A stretch of 64,000 nucleotides of DNA from Lumnitzera littorea (GCA_024138015.1 JAMXBB010000004.1:111712077-111776076), one strand, 5' to 3'. Shown: positions 24,011 to 37,421, counted from the stretch's first letter. Numbers and translations: made by a program. Notes: generated from the letters alone by a model not told the origin.

Positions 24011-27000
24011 TCAAAGTTAAAAAAATTTGCATCTTTATATTATTTTTCATTCCTAATCTTTGGTTGCTAATTTAGATTAGGGTGTTAAGTTTTTTAAACT
24101 TTCCTTTCCTTCTCACTTAGCTACACAAACATAAGCCACAATTATCTCTTTCTTCTTGTCATATTTGGTCATAGAAATCTCTTTTTAAAAGTTACAAACT
24201 TGAAATCAATTAAAGGTATGATAATGATAGTTTATTTTTCATATCATCTATCCTTTGCTTTGCTTAGATAGTTAAGTAAAAATGTTTTTCACTAGATTCA
24301 AAGCTTTCGAAACAAGAAATTAATTTATTATAGATCATGAGCTAACAATAATTTATGTTAGTTATATTTTTCTACAACATGACATATTTTCTTAACCATA
24401 TTAAAATGGTTCCATAAAATTATATATTGAAAGATGGGGAGATAGGGTTTTAGTATAAAATTTCATGGTTCAATAAATTTCAAAAAAGAAATATTATTAC
24501 ATGTTCAGAGATGAGGTTTTCGTTCAAAAAGTAAGAGCCAAGCATCATTAATCATGATTTATTCCAACCTACTTTCATCAATCAAGGCAATTTCGTGATT
24601 CATTAATAAAGGTTTGCATTATATTCTATATATGTTTCTTTAGACAATAAACTTATCTCCACAAATGAGATAATAAAATATTTGGCTTTGTTTTGAATTT
24701 TATATGTCTATGCACTTGTGATAATCATTTAAGATGATTGACATCTAATATCTAATCCTATTCCTTTTAAGGTGTTATATTTGTTGTTTCTTATCAAACT
24801 TTACTTCACTAAAATTTGTTGTTTGGTTCGCAATTTCATTTTTAGTAGTAAGATCCTACATCATTTACATTTGTTGATATCAATTTATAGCTGTTATTTT
24901 TTCATTTGTTTTTTTTTTTTTTTGAGTATACTATAAATTCATTTATAAGTTTTTGATAAATAATCAGTCCAACATGAACACAAGATTTGCTAATTAAATG
25001 GGTCAGATTATAAGTCTAGGTTTTATTCATAATTGATATATAGATCTTGTCAAGTTAAAGATTTCTATATATGAACCTATTTAGATATAATACAAGATAC
25101 GATATAATAAGACGAATTGCTTACCTAGTCCGATATGATTAGATTTCTTGTCAGCTTATTTATTATTCACATTGAAATCTATACTTTTAGCTTCTAAATT
25201 CTTCTTTAATTTATAAAAATATTGCCTATTACTTGAGAATAATAGAATTCTACTAAGTAGTGAATAGTAATTGATATGCAACACCTTAGACTATCATTAT
25301 CTCTAAAGAATATGATTGGTACACATAAATGTCATGTAAACATTATAAGAAAACTCAACACTTTATCTTTGGATTACTTTATAAAAATTTCTTAACATTA
25401 TTTTTTTCATCTTTTGAACCTTAATTAACAAATTGCTAGTCATCCACTCTTAGTTTCACATTACTTGTCGATCATCGGTCCTTGGAAACCCTAGCAACAT
25501 AGCCACAACCTAGCCAAAGCCGCCATAATCATTGCAAGACTAACCACCAAGGACTGATCGCTAGTCCGTCTGTTTATCCAGACCCTTACACTGCCAAACC
25601 CACCACAGCGTGAACCCCCAAGTTGGCACGTTCAACCAAACCTGCCAAAGTAAATCACTACAATTGATTATAATTAAGTATTAGTAGTTTTGGCTCATTA
25701 GCTAATAAAAATTTTAAAAATATAATGAGATTTTGGAGATAAATTAAGTGATTTATAAAATTAATGGTTGTAAATAAAAGTATATCCTTGGAGTGTGAAA
25801 AGTGACTAAGTACATATGGGAAACGATATATATACATACGTGTTATAGTAACAATAAGAAAATACGTTAATAAATGTACATAAAATATAATTTAGCATAT
25901 TAATTAACTAATTAATTAATTCAAGTGATAAATCTTTATACTTTGGATTTTTTTATCGTAACAAAAGAACAGGTTTTGGGATTTGTGTAGCTTTCAAAGA
26001 TAACCTTTTTTATTAATTTATTTCATTGTTTTAAGTAAACTTGTTAAAGTTAGTTTAGCAAGCCCTCATTTTCTCTCAGAAACACTCTCCAACTTCTTTA
26101 TTTCTATCTTAAGGGGGGGAAAAAAAACACTTAGAGAATAATTAGAAATCAAGCAGAAACAATCTAGGGAGTCCAGAAAATTTACAAAATATGGGAAAAT
26201 ATACTAGAAAATCAAGTCAAGCTCAAGTACTTTGAGCTGTTGTGAAGCACCACTAGACATTGATAGAGCACCACCACCTCTCTTCGGCTAACATACCATC
26301 TTGGACCAACAATGGCCGCAACTCCAATGACAAGGGACTCCCTTTTTTCTAAATTTATTTATTTTTTAAAAATATCAAATCATCTAGGAAAATTCTCAAA
26401 ATTTGTATTCATGTGATAATTTTAAAATTTTAACTTCAGAAATATAGTTTCCTTTTACAAGGTGTTATAGTCACGAAAATTAATTTATTCTTTTCAAAAC
26501 GATGTAATCTCTACTTCAATTTTTGTATGTAAGTTATTGCATGCATCTAGTTTATTAATATGTGATTATATTATGAAAAACTATAGGTTCAATATTTATT
26601 AAATTTACTTTTCTAAAACTACTAGTTTTTTTAATTAAGAGCATATATAGTTTTTGATGGAAATTCTTGATGTATACATAGGAAGATTCTAACTTTTGGA
26701 AATTGTTTATGATGTAAGGTTTCCATGTGATTTTTCACGAAAGATTGATTTTTCAATCAATTTATTTATAATTTTGATGTTAAAAAAAAAGGTAATTTTG
26801 GTAGAATTAGGGGATGAGCTAGTTTGATTTCAAAGATGGTCAGACCTGAAAGTACATACTTCTGGTGACTTGTAGTAATTCTCGTATGATTGTTCGAGTT
26901 AGTATGATACATCTCATAAATAACTCGTATTTGACTATATATTGAAATAATTGATAATTAGTAAATTAAACTCGTATTATTCGTGATAATTACATGTTTT

Positions 27001-27169
27001 GAAACAAATGGTTAATGAATTGCACTCAATGGCCAATTCTAAGTCATAGTAAAATTGCGGTGTTTAATGTATACAAAGTGCAGCTCGAATTTAATATGAA
27101 GTTACAATAACCTATGAGTAAACCTATGCTTTAGCTATTGTGTATTTAACTTAATGAATTGTGTAAATA
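24011..27169. other. AT-rich intergenic DNA with weak LTR remnants
   Basis: No gene was found. Bases 25,440-25,650 are a GC-richer patch of unknown origin. Bases about 26,060-26,420 resemble the leader region of the long LTR family near 46,000-46,200 (a CACCACC-rich stretch followed by AAAATAT-AAATCAT and GAAAATT motifs), so an old LTR fragment is likely. Confidence 0.35.
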
Positions 27170-27680
27170 TAATGGGATTATCTAAGTACATGAATTGAAA
27201 GGATTAATTAAGCTAGGTGAGTATCCCTACTCCCTTCTTGGGGATAAAGTATAAGGAAGCATCCGAACTTTTAATTTTGGACAGTTTAATGCTTTTACTT
27301 TTAAAATTTGCATTTCAATAACCAAAAGTTAAAAAATTATTCAATTTAGTGCTTGGCTTAATAGCTATTAGTAGGGAGCTGGCATGGAAGGTTTCCATAT
27401 ATATTAAATTTTCCCAAAAAAAGCCATGAACAATTAATTATTTATATATAACAGAATTATCCAAGTACATGAATTAAAAAGATTATTTAAGCTAAGTGAG
27501 TATCCCTATTGGGGATAGAGCACAAGGAAATGTTTGAACTTTTAATTTTGGATAATTTAGTGTTTATACTTTCAAAACTTGCATTTCAATACTCAAAAGT
27601 TAAGAAATTATTCGATTTAGTGCCTGTCTTAATAGCACTTACGTAGAAAGTATCCATATATATTAAATTTTCCTAAAAAG
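27170..27680 (+). repeat. Two tandem copies of a TIR-like repeat, about 250 bp each
   Basis: Copies lie at about 27,170-27,421 and 27,449-27,680. Both run from ATTATC-AAGTACATGAATT through GAACTTTTAATTTTGGA and ATTCAATTTAGTGC to TATATATTAAATTTTCC. An inverted relative occurs at 29,160-29,325, so the unit may be the terminal inverted repeat of a DNA transposon. Confidence 0.6.
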
Positions 27681-29159
27681 ATTATATGATTTTTAGCCAT
27701 AAACCAAATGAAACACATCAATCAAAGCCCACATCCCTAGATAGGTATTTACTCATCTCAACCACACTAGGCAACGATATTTAATATAAAGTGGAAAGAA
27801 AACTTAAAATTTAGCAATGCGAGACTTACATATTAGGTCCTTTAAAGAACTGCAATTGTGTAATTTAATATACATGCTTAGCCTAACTTGATTCCATTTT
27901 TCTTACTCAACTCAATCTTGAAATTAAAAAGGAACACTCAATCTAATCTACGAGGTCTTTCAAATTAATGCAAGAAATTTAAAGAGAAAAAAAAACTAAT
28001 GTAAAACAAGTTTGAAATGCACTTCAAAATGAGTTCCTCATTGTCATAAATTTGTAGAATTATATATGTGTTATGTCTTTTAATCTAGGTTTTCAAACCT
28101 TTTAAAGTGGTTTCTCTTAACAAAATTGTCCAATAATTTTACTAACATGTCCTAATATGCATAACATGACCTTTCAAGTTGGATTCAAATGTTTTTTCTC
28201 ATATATGTAAATACACATCAAACTTGTAGTCATAGAAATAACAACTTAGATTCGAATTCATCTCTCTCACTTGCCACTTGATTATTTCTTCAATAAATCC
28301 CTCCATAATGTTTAAACATGCATCATCTATAGTTACTCCAAATGTTTTATCAAAATGTCATCAATTTTATATTTTATCTCGCATAGCAGCTTTATGTACA
28401 AGAGATACTTTTCTTCTATATTTTTCTTTACTCATAACTCTCAATTTCTAGCTCTTAGCGCACTTTCTTTTGACAAGATTGTTAAATAAACTTACAAACA
28501 TGCTTCAAAGTTCATACCATGCAACTCAAAGGTAGATTTTATCATAAAAATCAAATCTTTAACCATACATACATATATACATCATATTTGAGATTTAAAC
28601 AAGAGAAAATATCAACTTTTGATCTCATTATCTTACTATAGGATTGATTTTAGGTAATGTCAATGGTTAATACTGGAATAACTCCATGCCTAAAGTAAAG
28701 CAATGGTGGTGGTTTGTCAAGTAATGGTTGGATGAGAGAGAAATCAAAGCTTGAAGCAATATGGTCAAATTTTGTCTATTGCTAATATTTTAATTGTATT
28801 ATGTGTCAATTTAAGAGGGTCACTTTTGGTTGTATTTTTTGAGAGAAAATGGGTAGATCCACCGTCATGGTCGTGGTGGTGATGAGAAAGATGACTTAAA
28901 ATAGAGTCTAGGAGTAGGTTTAGCTTTGAATTAAGTTATGTCTATAGAATTATGAGGGAGAGAGAAAATAAGGGCTTAGGCATGTGTTTTAATTAAAAGT
29001 AGGAGGAAGAAGAAGAAGAAAGTCCCACATGTCTTAATTAGAAAGCAGACTACTTGATTATAGTAGTAATAAGAGATAACGATGACAATAAAGATGAGAA
29101 TTACGAGGATATGTGTTAGAAAAGGCCAACTATTTGCTAAATATGCTATTACTTAACAT
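27681..29159. other. Non-coding interior between inverted repeats
   Basis: No reading frame of note. If the flanking inverted repeats belong together, this is the body of a non-autonomous element of about 1.8 kb without transposase. Confidence 0.35.
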
Positions 29160-29325
29160 TTGTTTTCCCATGTCAACTCCTTACCTACATCTATTAAAAA
29201 TAGGCACTAAATTGAACAATTTTTTAAAGTTTTAAGCACTAAAATGTAAGTTTTGAAAGTATAGGCACTAAATTGCCCCAAATCAAAGTTCTAACACTTC
29301 TCTATACTTTATCTATACTCAATTG
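29160..29325 (-). repeat. Inverted copy of the 27.2/27.5 kb repeat
   Basis: Read on the minus strand it gives GGGCAATTTAGTGCCTATAC, ACATTTTAGTGC and TTCAATTTAGTGCC in the same order as the two plus-strand copies, ending near TTGACATGGGAAAAC. Confidence 0.55.
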
Positions 29326-29687
29326 CCTTGTTTTACATAGCAATGAAAAGAAAGTAGGCCAATAGGTTGTATCTATAATTCTTTGTGTATTTCACTTATT
29401 ATGAATGTCATTGAAAGATTTATTATTGAGATTGTTAACAAAGTGATTGGAATTGCTTAATGGTAGTAATATTGAGTTTTATTGTTGCAAAGCAATTTTG
29501 TATAGATGTTAGCAAAGCATATTAGTGATGGGTTACAAACAACACTATTATATGGAACAGGTGTAGGAAATTGATCTCATAAGTCATATTATGATTTCCT
29601 TCTATCTTATGTATGGCATAAGGCACTAGATATACATGGTTATGTTACTTGTCCTTGTGATAATGTGGTGTAGGAATATAGGAGCAA

Positions 29688-30196
29688 TGCTATGGTTTAT
29701 ACCTTAACTTTGCCACTTTTTGCAATTATATATCTGAAAATTCAACTTTTCTAATTATATACCCAATTGAAGATGTAATTATTATGGTTTATACCTCAAT
29801 TAACTTCAATTCATACCGTTAGTTTAGTCGATACAATCGGCTAAATAGATGGTCACCCATGGCCTTAAAGGGTTTATGCAACTCCCATAGGGTTGTAAAC
29901 GACTATAGATAGTTGCTAGTAGGATGTGCAACATACATTTTTTAAGTGGGTTGCAACTTACAATTTCGTAGCAAATGGCTGACAACTACCTATGGGAGGC
30001 CGAGCAAACCTCCTAAGGCAGTAGGTAACCATCCTACTAATTGATTGTGGCAAATAGACTAATAATATGAATTAAAGTTAATTAAGATGTAGACTGTGAC
30101 AACTAAACCATTTTTAATTAGGTGTATAATTAAATAAATTGAAACTTCAGGTGTATACTTGCAAAAAGTGGCAAAATTAAAGTATAAATCGTGACA
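29688..30196. mobile_element. Foldback MITE, 509 bp
   Basis: The two halves are inverted complements over almost their whole length. The left arm starts TGCTATGGTTTATACCTTAA and the right arm (minus strand) starts TGTCACGATTTATACTTTAA, then both continue with TTTGCCACTTTTTGCAA. The arms meet near 29,940. It has no coding capacity. A target-site duplication was not obvious, so the superfamily is open. Transcripts would fold into a long hairpin that could feed small-RNA production (inference). Confidence 0.75.
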
Positions 30197-32500
30197 TTAA
30201 CCCTAAGAATATATATATATTTATATTATGATTTAATTATCCATTTTGCATATATATAATAGCATGTATGTTATTGCACATACACTCTTAACAAGCATGA
30301 TAAGTTTTTAAAGAACAAGTAGCTATTAATTTATGAGTTGTCAAGAGTTGAGTGGATTAGATTGTTAACCAAAAATACCTAATTGACCAAGTGTTTGTCA
30401 ACAATTGTGTAAGTTTGCAACATAATCTCCGAATCAACTTGGTTAAGTTTATGACAACCCTTAAGTGTATTGGCTAAGTTTATGGCATAACTTCAATTGT
30501 TATCCCAGTTTGTGGCCCAATTCTATAAATTAACCTGGTTTGGTTTACAATTGGTAAAAAGTTGTAATAACTCGACCAAAACTCCTCCTACTAAGGTATT
30601 GTTCACTTTGCGACAAACACCATATGGTTTTATTTCTTAATACAGTAGCTTCCAAAAAAGTCATTGTAAACCCTACAAATTTTACGTTTTAGACTTAGAA
30701 TTAAATTTGAAGAACCAATGATATTCCTTAAGCTCAATCAAACCAAATAAATTAAAATCGAGAAAATTTTAAATTGAAACCTTTAAAATGAACTCGAAAA
30801 ACCCTAGAAGAAAAGTTCTATTAACCCTAATAGCATACAAAAACTCTAAACCCAAGCACATGTGACCATAAATTAAAAATCTGAATTGAATGAAAACCCT
30901 AAACCCCATACCTTAAAGTCATAAAATCTTAAATTAAACTTCAAATGCAATAAAAACTCTAAATTAAAATATTTAACTTGAATTACGTAAATCACATAAG
31001 TTCAATAACGAACGGTAGGAGATATCTACAAATGATAATGATTAATCATATTAAGTCAATTGAGTTAATAAATTAATGAGATTATTAATTTACCCCTAAA
31101 TGATACATTTTTTCTAAAAGTAGCGCTAAAATCATAAGCATACCTTCAAAGCCCTCAAACCCTTATAAAACCCTAAAACGAGAGAAGCCTTACAACGAAT
31201 TAAAAACTATAATTTAGTGTCAAAAGCCCTAATTTAATTAATAAACTCTAATCATATAGCCACATTATTAAGTAATCACTAATAGTTTACTAAATTGCTA
31301 GAACAGCCTTAATTTACCGGAACAGCTCCAATTTGCCCTTTAAAATCGTAATCAATTAGCGATAATCGATTCCAACCCTTAAAAGCCCTAAATTAATTAG
31401 ATAAATGATCCAATGGGCTTGATTAGCTTAATTAAATATGAAAAACCCTAAACTATGTCTAATTATGGTCATCTACATTAGTAATTAGAGTCGTAAGACA
31501 TGCATTCATATATTATAATTAGCTAAATATAATCACAATTAACTATATAGGACAAGATAATTAGTTTGAAAAATAAGGAACTACTAACCTTTAGTAGACA
31601 AACCATTGCCTCAATTGGCAAAAATTATAAAAAGTAAATTGGTCCCCACTTGTGCTTGTACCATACAACTAAGAATGGAAAGGCTTTGCTCCTTACTACA
31701 CCCACTCATAATTAACCCCTTCTTTGACCCCTCAATCTGCATTTCACTCCATCTTCTTCCCTAAAATAAACCCTAGAAACACACTCTAAACACACAAACC
31801 AAAAACAAAAGAAAAACAAAAAGGAATGAAACAATAGTAAGCTTCTTAGACTTAGTTGCGCATTTAAACAACCCAAACTATAACTCTTCACCACTACCTC
31901 CAAATGACACAAAACCACTTGCATTTAAACCCCCTTTTATCCTCCTTTCTTGCCAATAAACATTTTTCACCAAAGGAGTTTGTTTCGTTTTCCAAAAACA
32001 AAGTGAAATGAGACCCTTCGAATTTCCACCAAGGTAAACTTGCACCTTTTTAACTTTCCTTTTAGTTTTAGTTTATGAATATGGTTTCAAGGCTTAAAAA
32101 CTAAGGAAAAAATTATTAAAATGTCACCTTTGTATATCATGTTTACATGCTCATACATGTGCATTTTCTTAGATTTTTAGTATAGTAAACATATTATATA
32201 TAACTTTAGAAGCACATAAGTTGTAGTAAGGTAATAACTTGAAAAAAAAGTAAAAGAATCATCATCATTATATCTTCATTCCCATGTTAGGGCCAAAACA
32301 TATGTATGTATATACCCATTATATTTTTTATTTCTCATGTTTATTTTAGTAGGAAATGGTTTTAAGTGCATTTTAGTGGTAATTTGATGCATGTTCTAGC
32401 AAGTTAAGCCCTAATAAATCATCTTAAACCACCCCAAACATGTTGGACAACATACTGTAAATTGTTTATTAATGGGGCGTTAATCATATGATTAATTAAA
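30197..32500. other. AT-rich intergenic DNA with scattered telobox motifs
   Basis: Between 30,790 and 31,460 there are about eight AACCCTA/GCCCTAA-type motifs, dispersed rather than in tandem. Bases 31,680-32,040 are a CA-rich, less AT-rich stretch resembling a transcript leader. The short minus-strand frame at 31,712-31,924 is not supported as a gene. Confidence 0.35.
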
Positions 32501-34579
32501 TGTTATGTCTCGAAGTCGTAGAGTCACAACAATCTCTCCATGTAAACCAACATATGATAGTCACTAATACGAAAGTTAGAACTATCGTTTATATATATAT
32601 ATATATAATTACATCCATATTATGTCAAAATCCCAAGAAATTACACAGCTACAATATTCATTAACTTATAACTCACACCTCAGTTCATATATTTACAAAT
32701 ACTATTAAGACATTAAAAGACCCAATCGTGTAGCCATTTGATTCTCACTCTCCATAGCTTCAAAAGAGAACTAACCCCCAGGTAATTGTATCGCGACATA
32801 GCAAATCAAAAGTCAAAACCTGTAAATGAATCTATATGGGTATGAGCAACTACGGCTCAGTAAGTTGAATTGGAGACTTATGAAAATATAACAAGTACAA
32901 ACAAGGTTATCAAACAATCAATTATATGCAATGCAACAAGTAAGTGCCATCACACAACGTGGTTTGATCCATTATGAAATCAAAGTAATCTCACCTGCTC
33001 CAATTTGAGTTAAAAAGTTTTTAGTAATACAACAACTCACAACCCAACCCAGGTTTATGCAATGGAGACACCGCTCACCCCAAGACTATCCTTCGAACCA
33101 ATGCCCTCATCCCCACCGTAACCTCTTCTCTTGTCACTTAGTTCAGCTAAGGATGAGGAAAAGACCTTTATGCTTTCCAATACTATTTTTTTCGAAGGTG
33201 TCAATGTTTGGTTGGAGAATCCTAATGATCCCTTAAAGAGTTGCAATGCATGTCAAATTAAGGTATTTAGGCCAGATATGGTTAGGTATAGTTTGGGTTG
33301 ATCAAACAATTTCACACCAGTCCATACACATCAATTACCAAACACAACATAAGATTCAGCACGAAATCAATTACTTAAGTACATGCGTACATAAATACTT
33401 ATAATCACAAACAAATACAATCTTAAGTCTTCAAATACTCTAAAATAGTACTTCAAAATACAATAAAATATTAAATCCAACTTACTTGAAATCCTCGGTC
33501 GCTGACTCAATCAGCTGTAGGTTGACTCATCTCCGTATGTCCTATGATATAAATACGCTTTTTAGTATTTATACTTTGATGATACATATTCTAGATTATG
33601 ATTTAACTAAATTCTCCTTATATACCTATCATTTACTAACAATTAATTCTACGTTAATTCAGGGTTCAGTTTTCCGAATCCAATTCCGGTTCAAGCTCTA
33701 AATCAGTTTCAACTACGAATAAATCTTAAAATATGTTTCGAACCCTAATGTGAAATGAATCACATTAAGCTCAAGTATCCTAATATTATGCTAAGTCTTA
33801 ATTCATTATTTTAACTCACTCGGTATACTCAAATCCTAATTAGTGTATCGCGTTTACTCTTGATGTGATAAAATTTTATATTTTTTGTATAATTATCTAA
33901 AATTAAGTTTTATACCAGATTTAATACATATTAATATTATCATTATATTTTCCAATTTAACCCTATATTTTATAGTTATCATAATTCCAATTGTACATAT
34001 TATCAAATAACCCATATTTATTACATAATTCCCATGATAATTACATTTAATACTTTAAATGCTATGATTATGTTACCACATAAAAAATCAACATCCCTAA
34101 ACATCTAATTACCCTCTAAATCAATAATTAGTCATTTAATTATTTAATCAGTTCAAATTACTCATTTTTCTCATCATTTTAGGACTAAAAAAATCACTTC
34201 AAAATTTTGAAAATTAATTTTTCAAAAAGGGCTTTGTAGTACTATTCAATATCACTTAAGTAGTTTACAAAAAAAAAAATCAAGCTCAAAATTACACTCT
34301 TAAGCTTATTTATTTCTAATTCAAAACATGCTCGGGTTTTTAAGTACCCTATATTTGCAGATGTAATTAAACTTAATCACTATTTTACCTTAAATCTACA
34401 TACAATAAAACATTAGAATAACAAAATTCACAATTTTTTGGAATAAATTAATAATTTTTGAAAAATTGATTAGAAATTGGACTCACCGATTTCTTAGGCT
34501 TTCGGCTACTAACGCTGGTTTGATGTGTGTCAACTGAGCTAGGCAGTTGAATTGGAGTGGGTTGGTTCCAAATGATGGT
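32501..34579 (-). mobile_element. Long LTR, copy E (truncated at its 5' side)
   Basis: It begins on the plus strand with TGTTATGTCTCGAAG, the decayed form of the family end TGTCATGCCCCGAAG. It contains the conserved blocks at 32,915-32,990 and 33,040-33,245, the mini-exon at 33,486-33,541 and the leader donor at 34,485-34,486. It is cut at 34,579, where copy F starts, so the TATA box and 5' LTR end are missing. This is the most diverged of the E-F-G group. Confidence 0.7.
33486..33541 (-). other. Putative LTR mini-exon, copy E (56 nt)
   Basis: Acceptor ATATCATAG| and donor |GTAAGTTGG on the minus strand border a 56-nt segment aligned with the 58-nt mini-exon of copies A, B and G. Confidence 0.4.
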
Positions 34580-35199
34580 TGTCACGCCCCGAAGCGGTAG
34601 AGTCGTAACAGCCTCGCCGTGTAAACCATTCTAAGATAGAAGTTGGCCTTACAACCGCTATCCTAAACTTGATCCATACATGGTGTCCACGACTAACCTG
34701 CTTTAAAGTAAACGGTTTGTAATTTAAATAAATTATTTACCTAAGAAAATGAGGGAATATGTATATATATATATATACTATAATTCAGTTATTACAATTA
34801 AAGCTTACAATATTTCTCTGTAATATATTTCCTAGTTATTATATTATTCAAAAATGAAAAATTCTTAAAATAAAAGCTTAGACCTTAAAAATATATGTTT
34901 ATTCTTCAAATGTTTTTCCTCACTCCCCAAGATCCAGCAATTGCTAGCTACAGAGTAGTTATATGCCACTTCTTAGCCAGCACCTACACGACGTCTATAG
35001 GAATGTAAGCAACCATAGTTTAGTAAGTTAGGATGGAGGACTTAAAACTATACCATAAACACAACAAGGTTATCAATCAACTTATTAGGTGCAATGCATG
35101 TGCAAGCAAATGCCATCGCACGTTATCTGACCCGTCGTGAGATTAGAGAAATTTCGCTTGCTTTAATTCAGGTTGAAGAGTTACCATTAATGCAACAAC
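34580..35199 (-). mobile_element. Long LTR, copy F (terminal 620 bp only)
   Basis: Starts TGTCACGCCCCGAAGCGG and is closely similar to the matching part of copy G. It stops at TTAATGCAACAAC, in the middle of a conserved block, where copy G begins. The rest of F was not found on the far side of G, so the junction is not a simple nested insertion within the window. Confidence 0.75.
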
Positions 35200-35251
35200 T
35201 GTCATGCCCCGAAGCGGCAGAGTCGTAACAGCTCCCGCCGTGTAAACCATC

Positions 35252-35287
35252 CTAAGATAGAAGTTAGCCTTACAACCGCTATCTTAG
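35252..35287. other. Stem-loop near the LTR end (copy G)
   Basis: CTAAGATAG pairs perfectly with CTATCTTAG across an 18-nt loop. The same pairing is found at the equivalent place in copies F, D and, less perfectly, C. Confidence 0.6.
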
Positions 35288-36166
35288 ACTTGATCTACAC
35301 AAGGCGTCCACGACTAACCCGCTTTGAAGTAGACAATTTGTAATTTAAACAAATCATTTACCTAAGAAAGTGAGAAAAGTTATATATAATCACTATAATT
35401 CAGTTATTACATTAATCAAAAATGAAAAGTAAAATATGTGTTAATTCTTCAATGTTTTTCCTCACTCCCCAGGATCCAGCAGTTGCTAGCTTCAGAGTAT
35501 TTGTTTGCCGCTTCTTAGCCAGCACCTGCACGATGTCTATAGGGATATGAGTAACCACAGCTCAGTAAGTTAGGACAGAGGACTTAAAACTATACCATAC
35601 ACACAACAAGGTTTTCAATCACTTATTAGGTGCAATGCATGTGCAAGCAAATGCCATCGCACGACGTTGTCCGGCCCGTCGTGAGATTAGAGAAATTGCG
35701 CCCGCTCTAATCCGGGTTGAGGAGTTGCCGTTAATGCAACAGCTCACGACCAAACCCAAGCTTGTGTAATGGAGACCTTGCTCCTCCCGCGACTACCTTC
35801 GAACCACTGCCTTTACCCTCACCGCGACCTCCTCTCCTGTCACTTAGTTCGACTGAGGATGAAGAAGGGACCATTTTGCAATCCTGCGCTATCCTTTCCG
35901 AAGGGGTCGGTATTTGGCCGGAGAGTCCTAAGTTCCCCTAACGGGTTGCATGCATGTCCGATTATGATTACTGGTCGTATATTTGATTAAGTCCGGTTTA
36001 GGGTGATCAATCATTACATACAATTCATACAATATGTGCCAAAGCAACAAACAGAATCATAGCATCACCCATAATCAAGCACATGCACACATTCAACTAT
36101 CTAAGAAGCACAACCAAGCATAATCTTAAGCCTCCAAAATACAGCATCATATTAATCCCAACTTAC

Positions 36167-36224
36167 CTCGACTCCTCGCTCACTCACTCGAGGTCCGATT
36201 TGCTCAGGCCATCGCTGATCATCC
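36167..36224 (-). other. Putative LTR mini-exon, copy G (58 nt)
   Basis: Sense strand: acceptor GTGTTATAG| at the 5' side and donor GAG|GTAAGTTGGG at the 3' side. Length is identical to copies A and B. Confidence 0.5.
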
Positions 36225-37395
36225 CTATAACACGAACGTGGTTTCAACTTTTCATATAAATCTTATAAGTTTGTTTTATCCTATATTGCTTATTGTTAGG
36301 TTTTATTTAAGGTTTAATATGTCTAATTATCTAGGTATCAAGTCTTTTACAATTATTCTAGGTTTGGGGTTGGGTTTAGGTTCGATTTTCCACATCGATT
36401 TCTAAATTAGATTTTAGTTTGATTTTCTAAGTAGCGTTTTATATTCCAACCCTAGAAATTCGTTTCAACCCATAATGTGAAATTAATCACATTATTTCCC
36501 GATACCCTAAATACGATCACTACCCCTAATCAGCATTTTATTCCATCCGGTACACTTAAATCCCTATTTGTGTACCGAATTTACTCCTAATGTGAGAAAT
36601 TTTTACATTTTTCATATAATTACAAAAATTCAAGTTTCTTATCAGATTTATTATATATCCCTATTATTTATATAATATCAATTTTTATCCTAATATTTTC
36701 TATTTATTATATTTTCAAAATTTACACATTATGCATTATTGCATATTATGCACATAATGCATTTCTAATGTTTCTATTACCCTAATTACCATCTCTAAAC
36801 AGCAATTATTATTTCAAAATGTATAAATTCATCCTAAATCAGATTTTACTCCAATTTACCCTAATTTACAAAATTATCTTAAAATGTACTATTTTTCCAT
36901 ATTACCTATTTACTACATAATTAATCTAATAATTACATCTAACACTATAATTGCTACAAGTATCATACTTCATCAGATTTTAACATCCTAAAACATCTAC
37001 TTATTCACTAAGTCAGTAATTAATCTCTTAATCACCTAATTAACTCCAAATTACCCATTTTATGCCTCATTTTAGGGCCTAAAAATTATCTAAAAATTTC
37101 GAAAATTAATTTTTGAAAACGGGCTTCATAGCACTGTTCTATATCATCTAATTAATCTACAGAAAAATTTTGGGCTTGAAACTACACTCTTAAGGTCATT
37201 TATTTCTAAACTGAAACATGCTCGGTTTTACACGATTTCTTAGGGACCATATATTACGGAACATAATTTCATCAAAATAATATTTTTCCTACAAACTACA
37301 TACAAAAATATCTCAGAATAACAAAATTCATAATTTTATAATTATATTTACTATTTTTACAAAATTTCACAAGAATCGGGCTGGAAATTGGACTC

Positions 37396-37421
37396 ACTGG
37401 TATGGGTGGCTCCGACCACCG
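37396..37421 (-). other. LTR leader splice-donor site with adjacent hairpin (copy G)
   Basis: Sense-strand GTGAGTCC follows a GGTGG-TCGGAG-CCACC hairpin (37,405-37,420). Copy B has the same arrangement at 61,760-61,790. Confidence 0.45.

Noticed and set aside
35769..35990. 73-codon plus-strand frame in copy G
   Set aside because: It is antisense to the LTR's transcription direction and is not conserved as a frame in the other copies.
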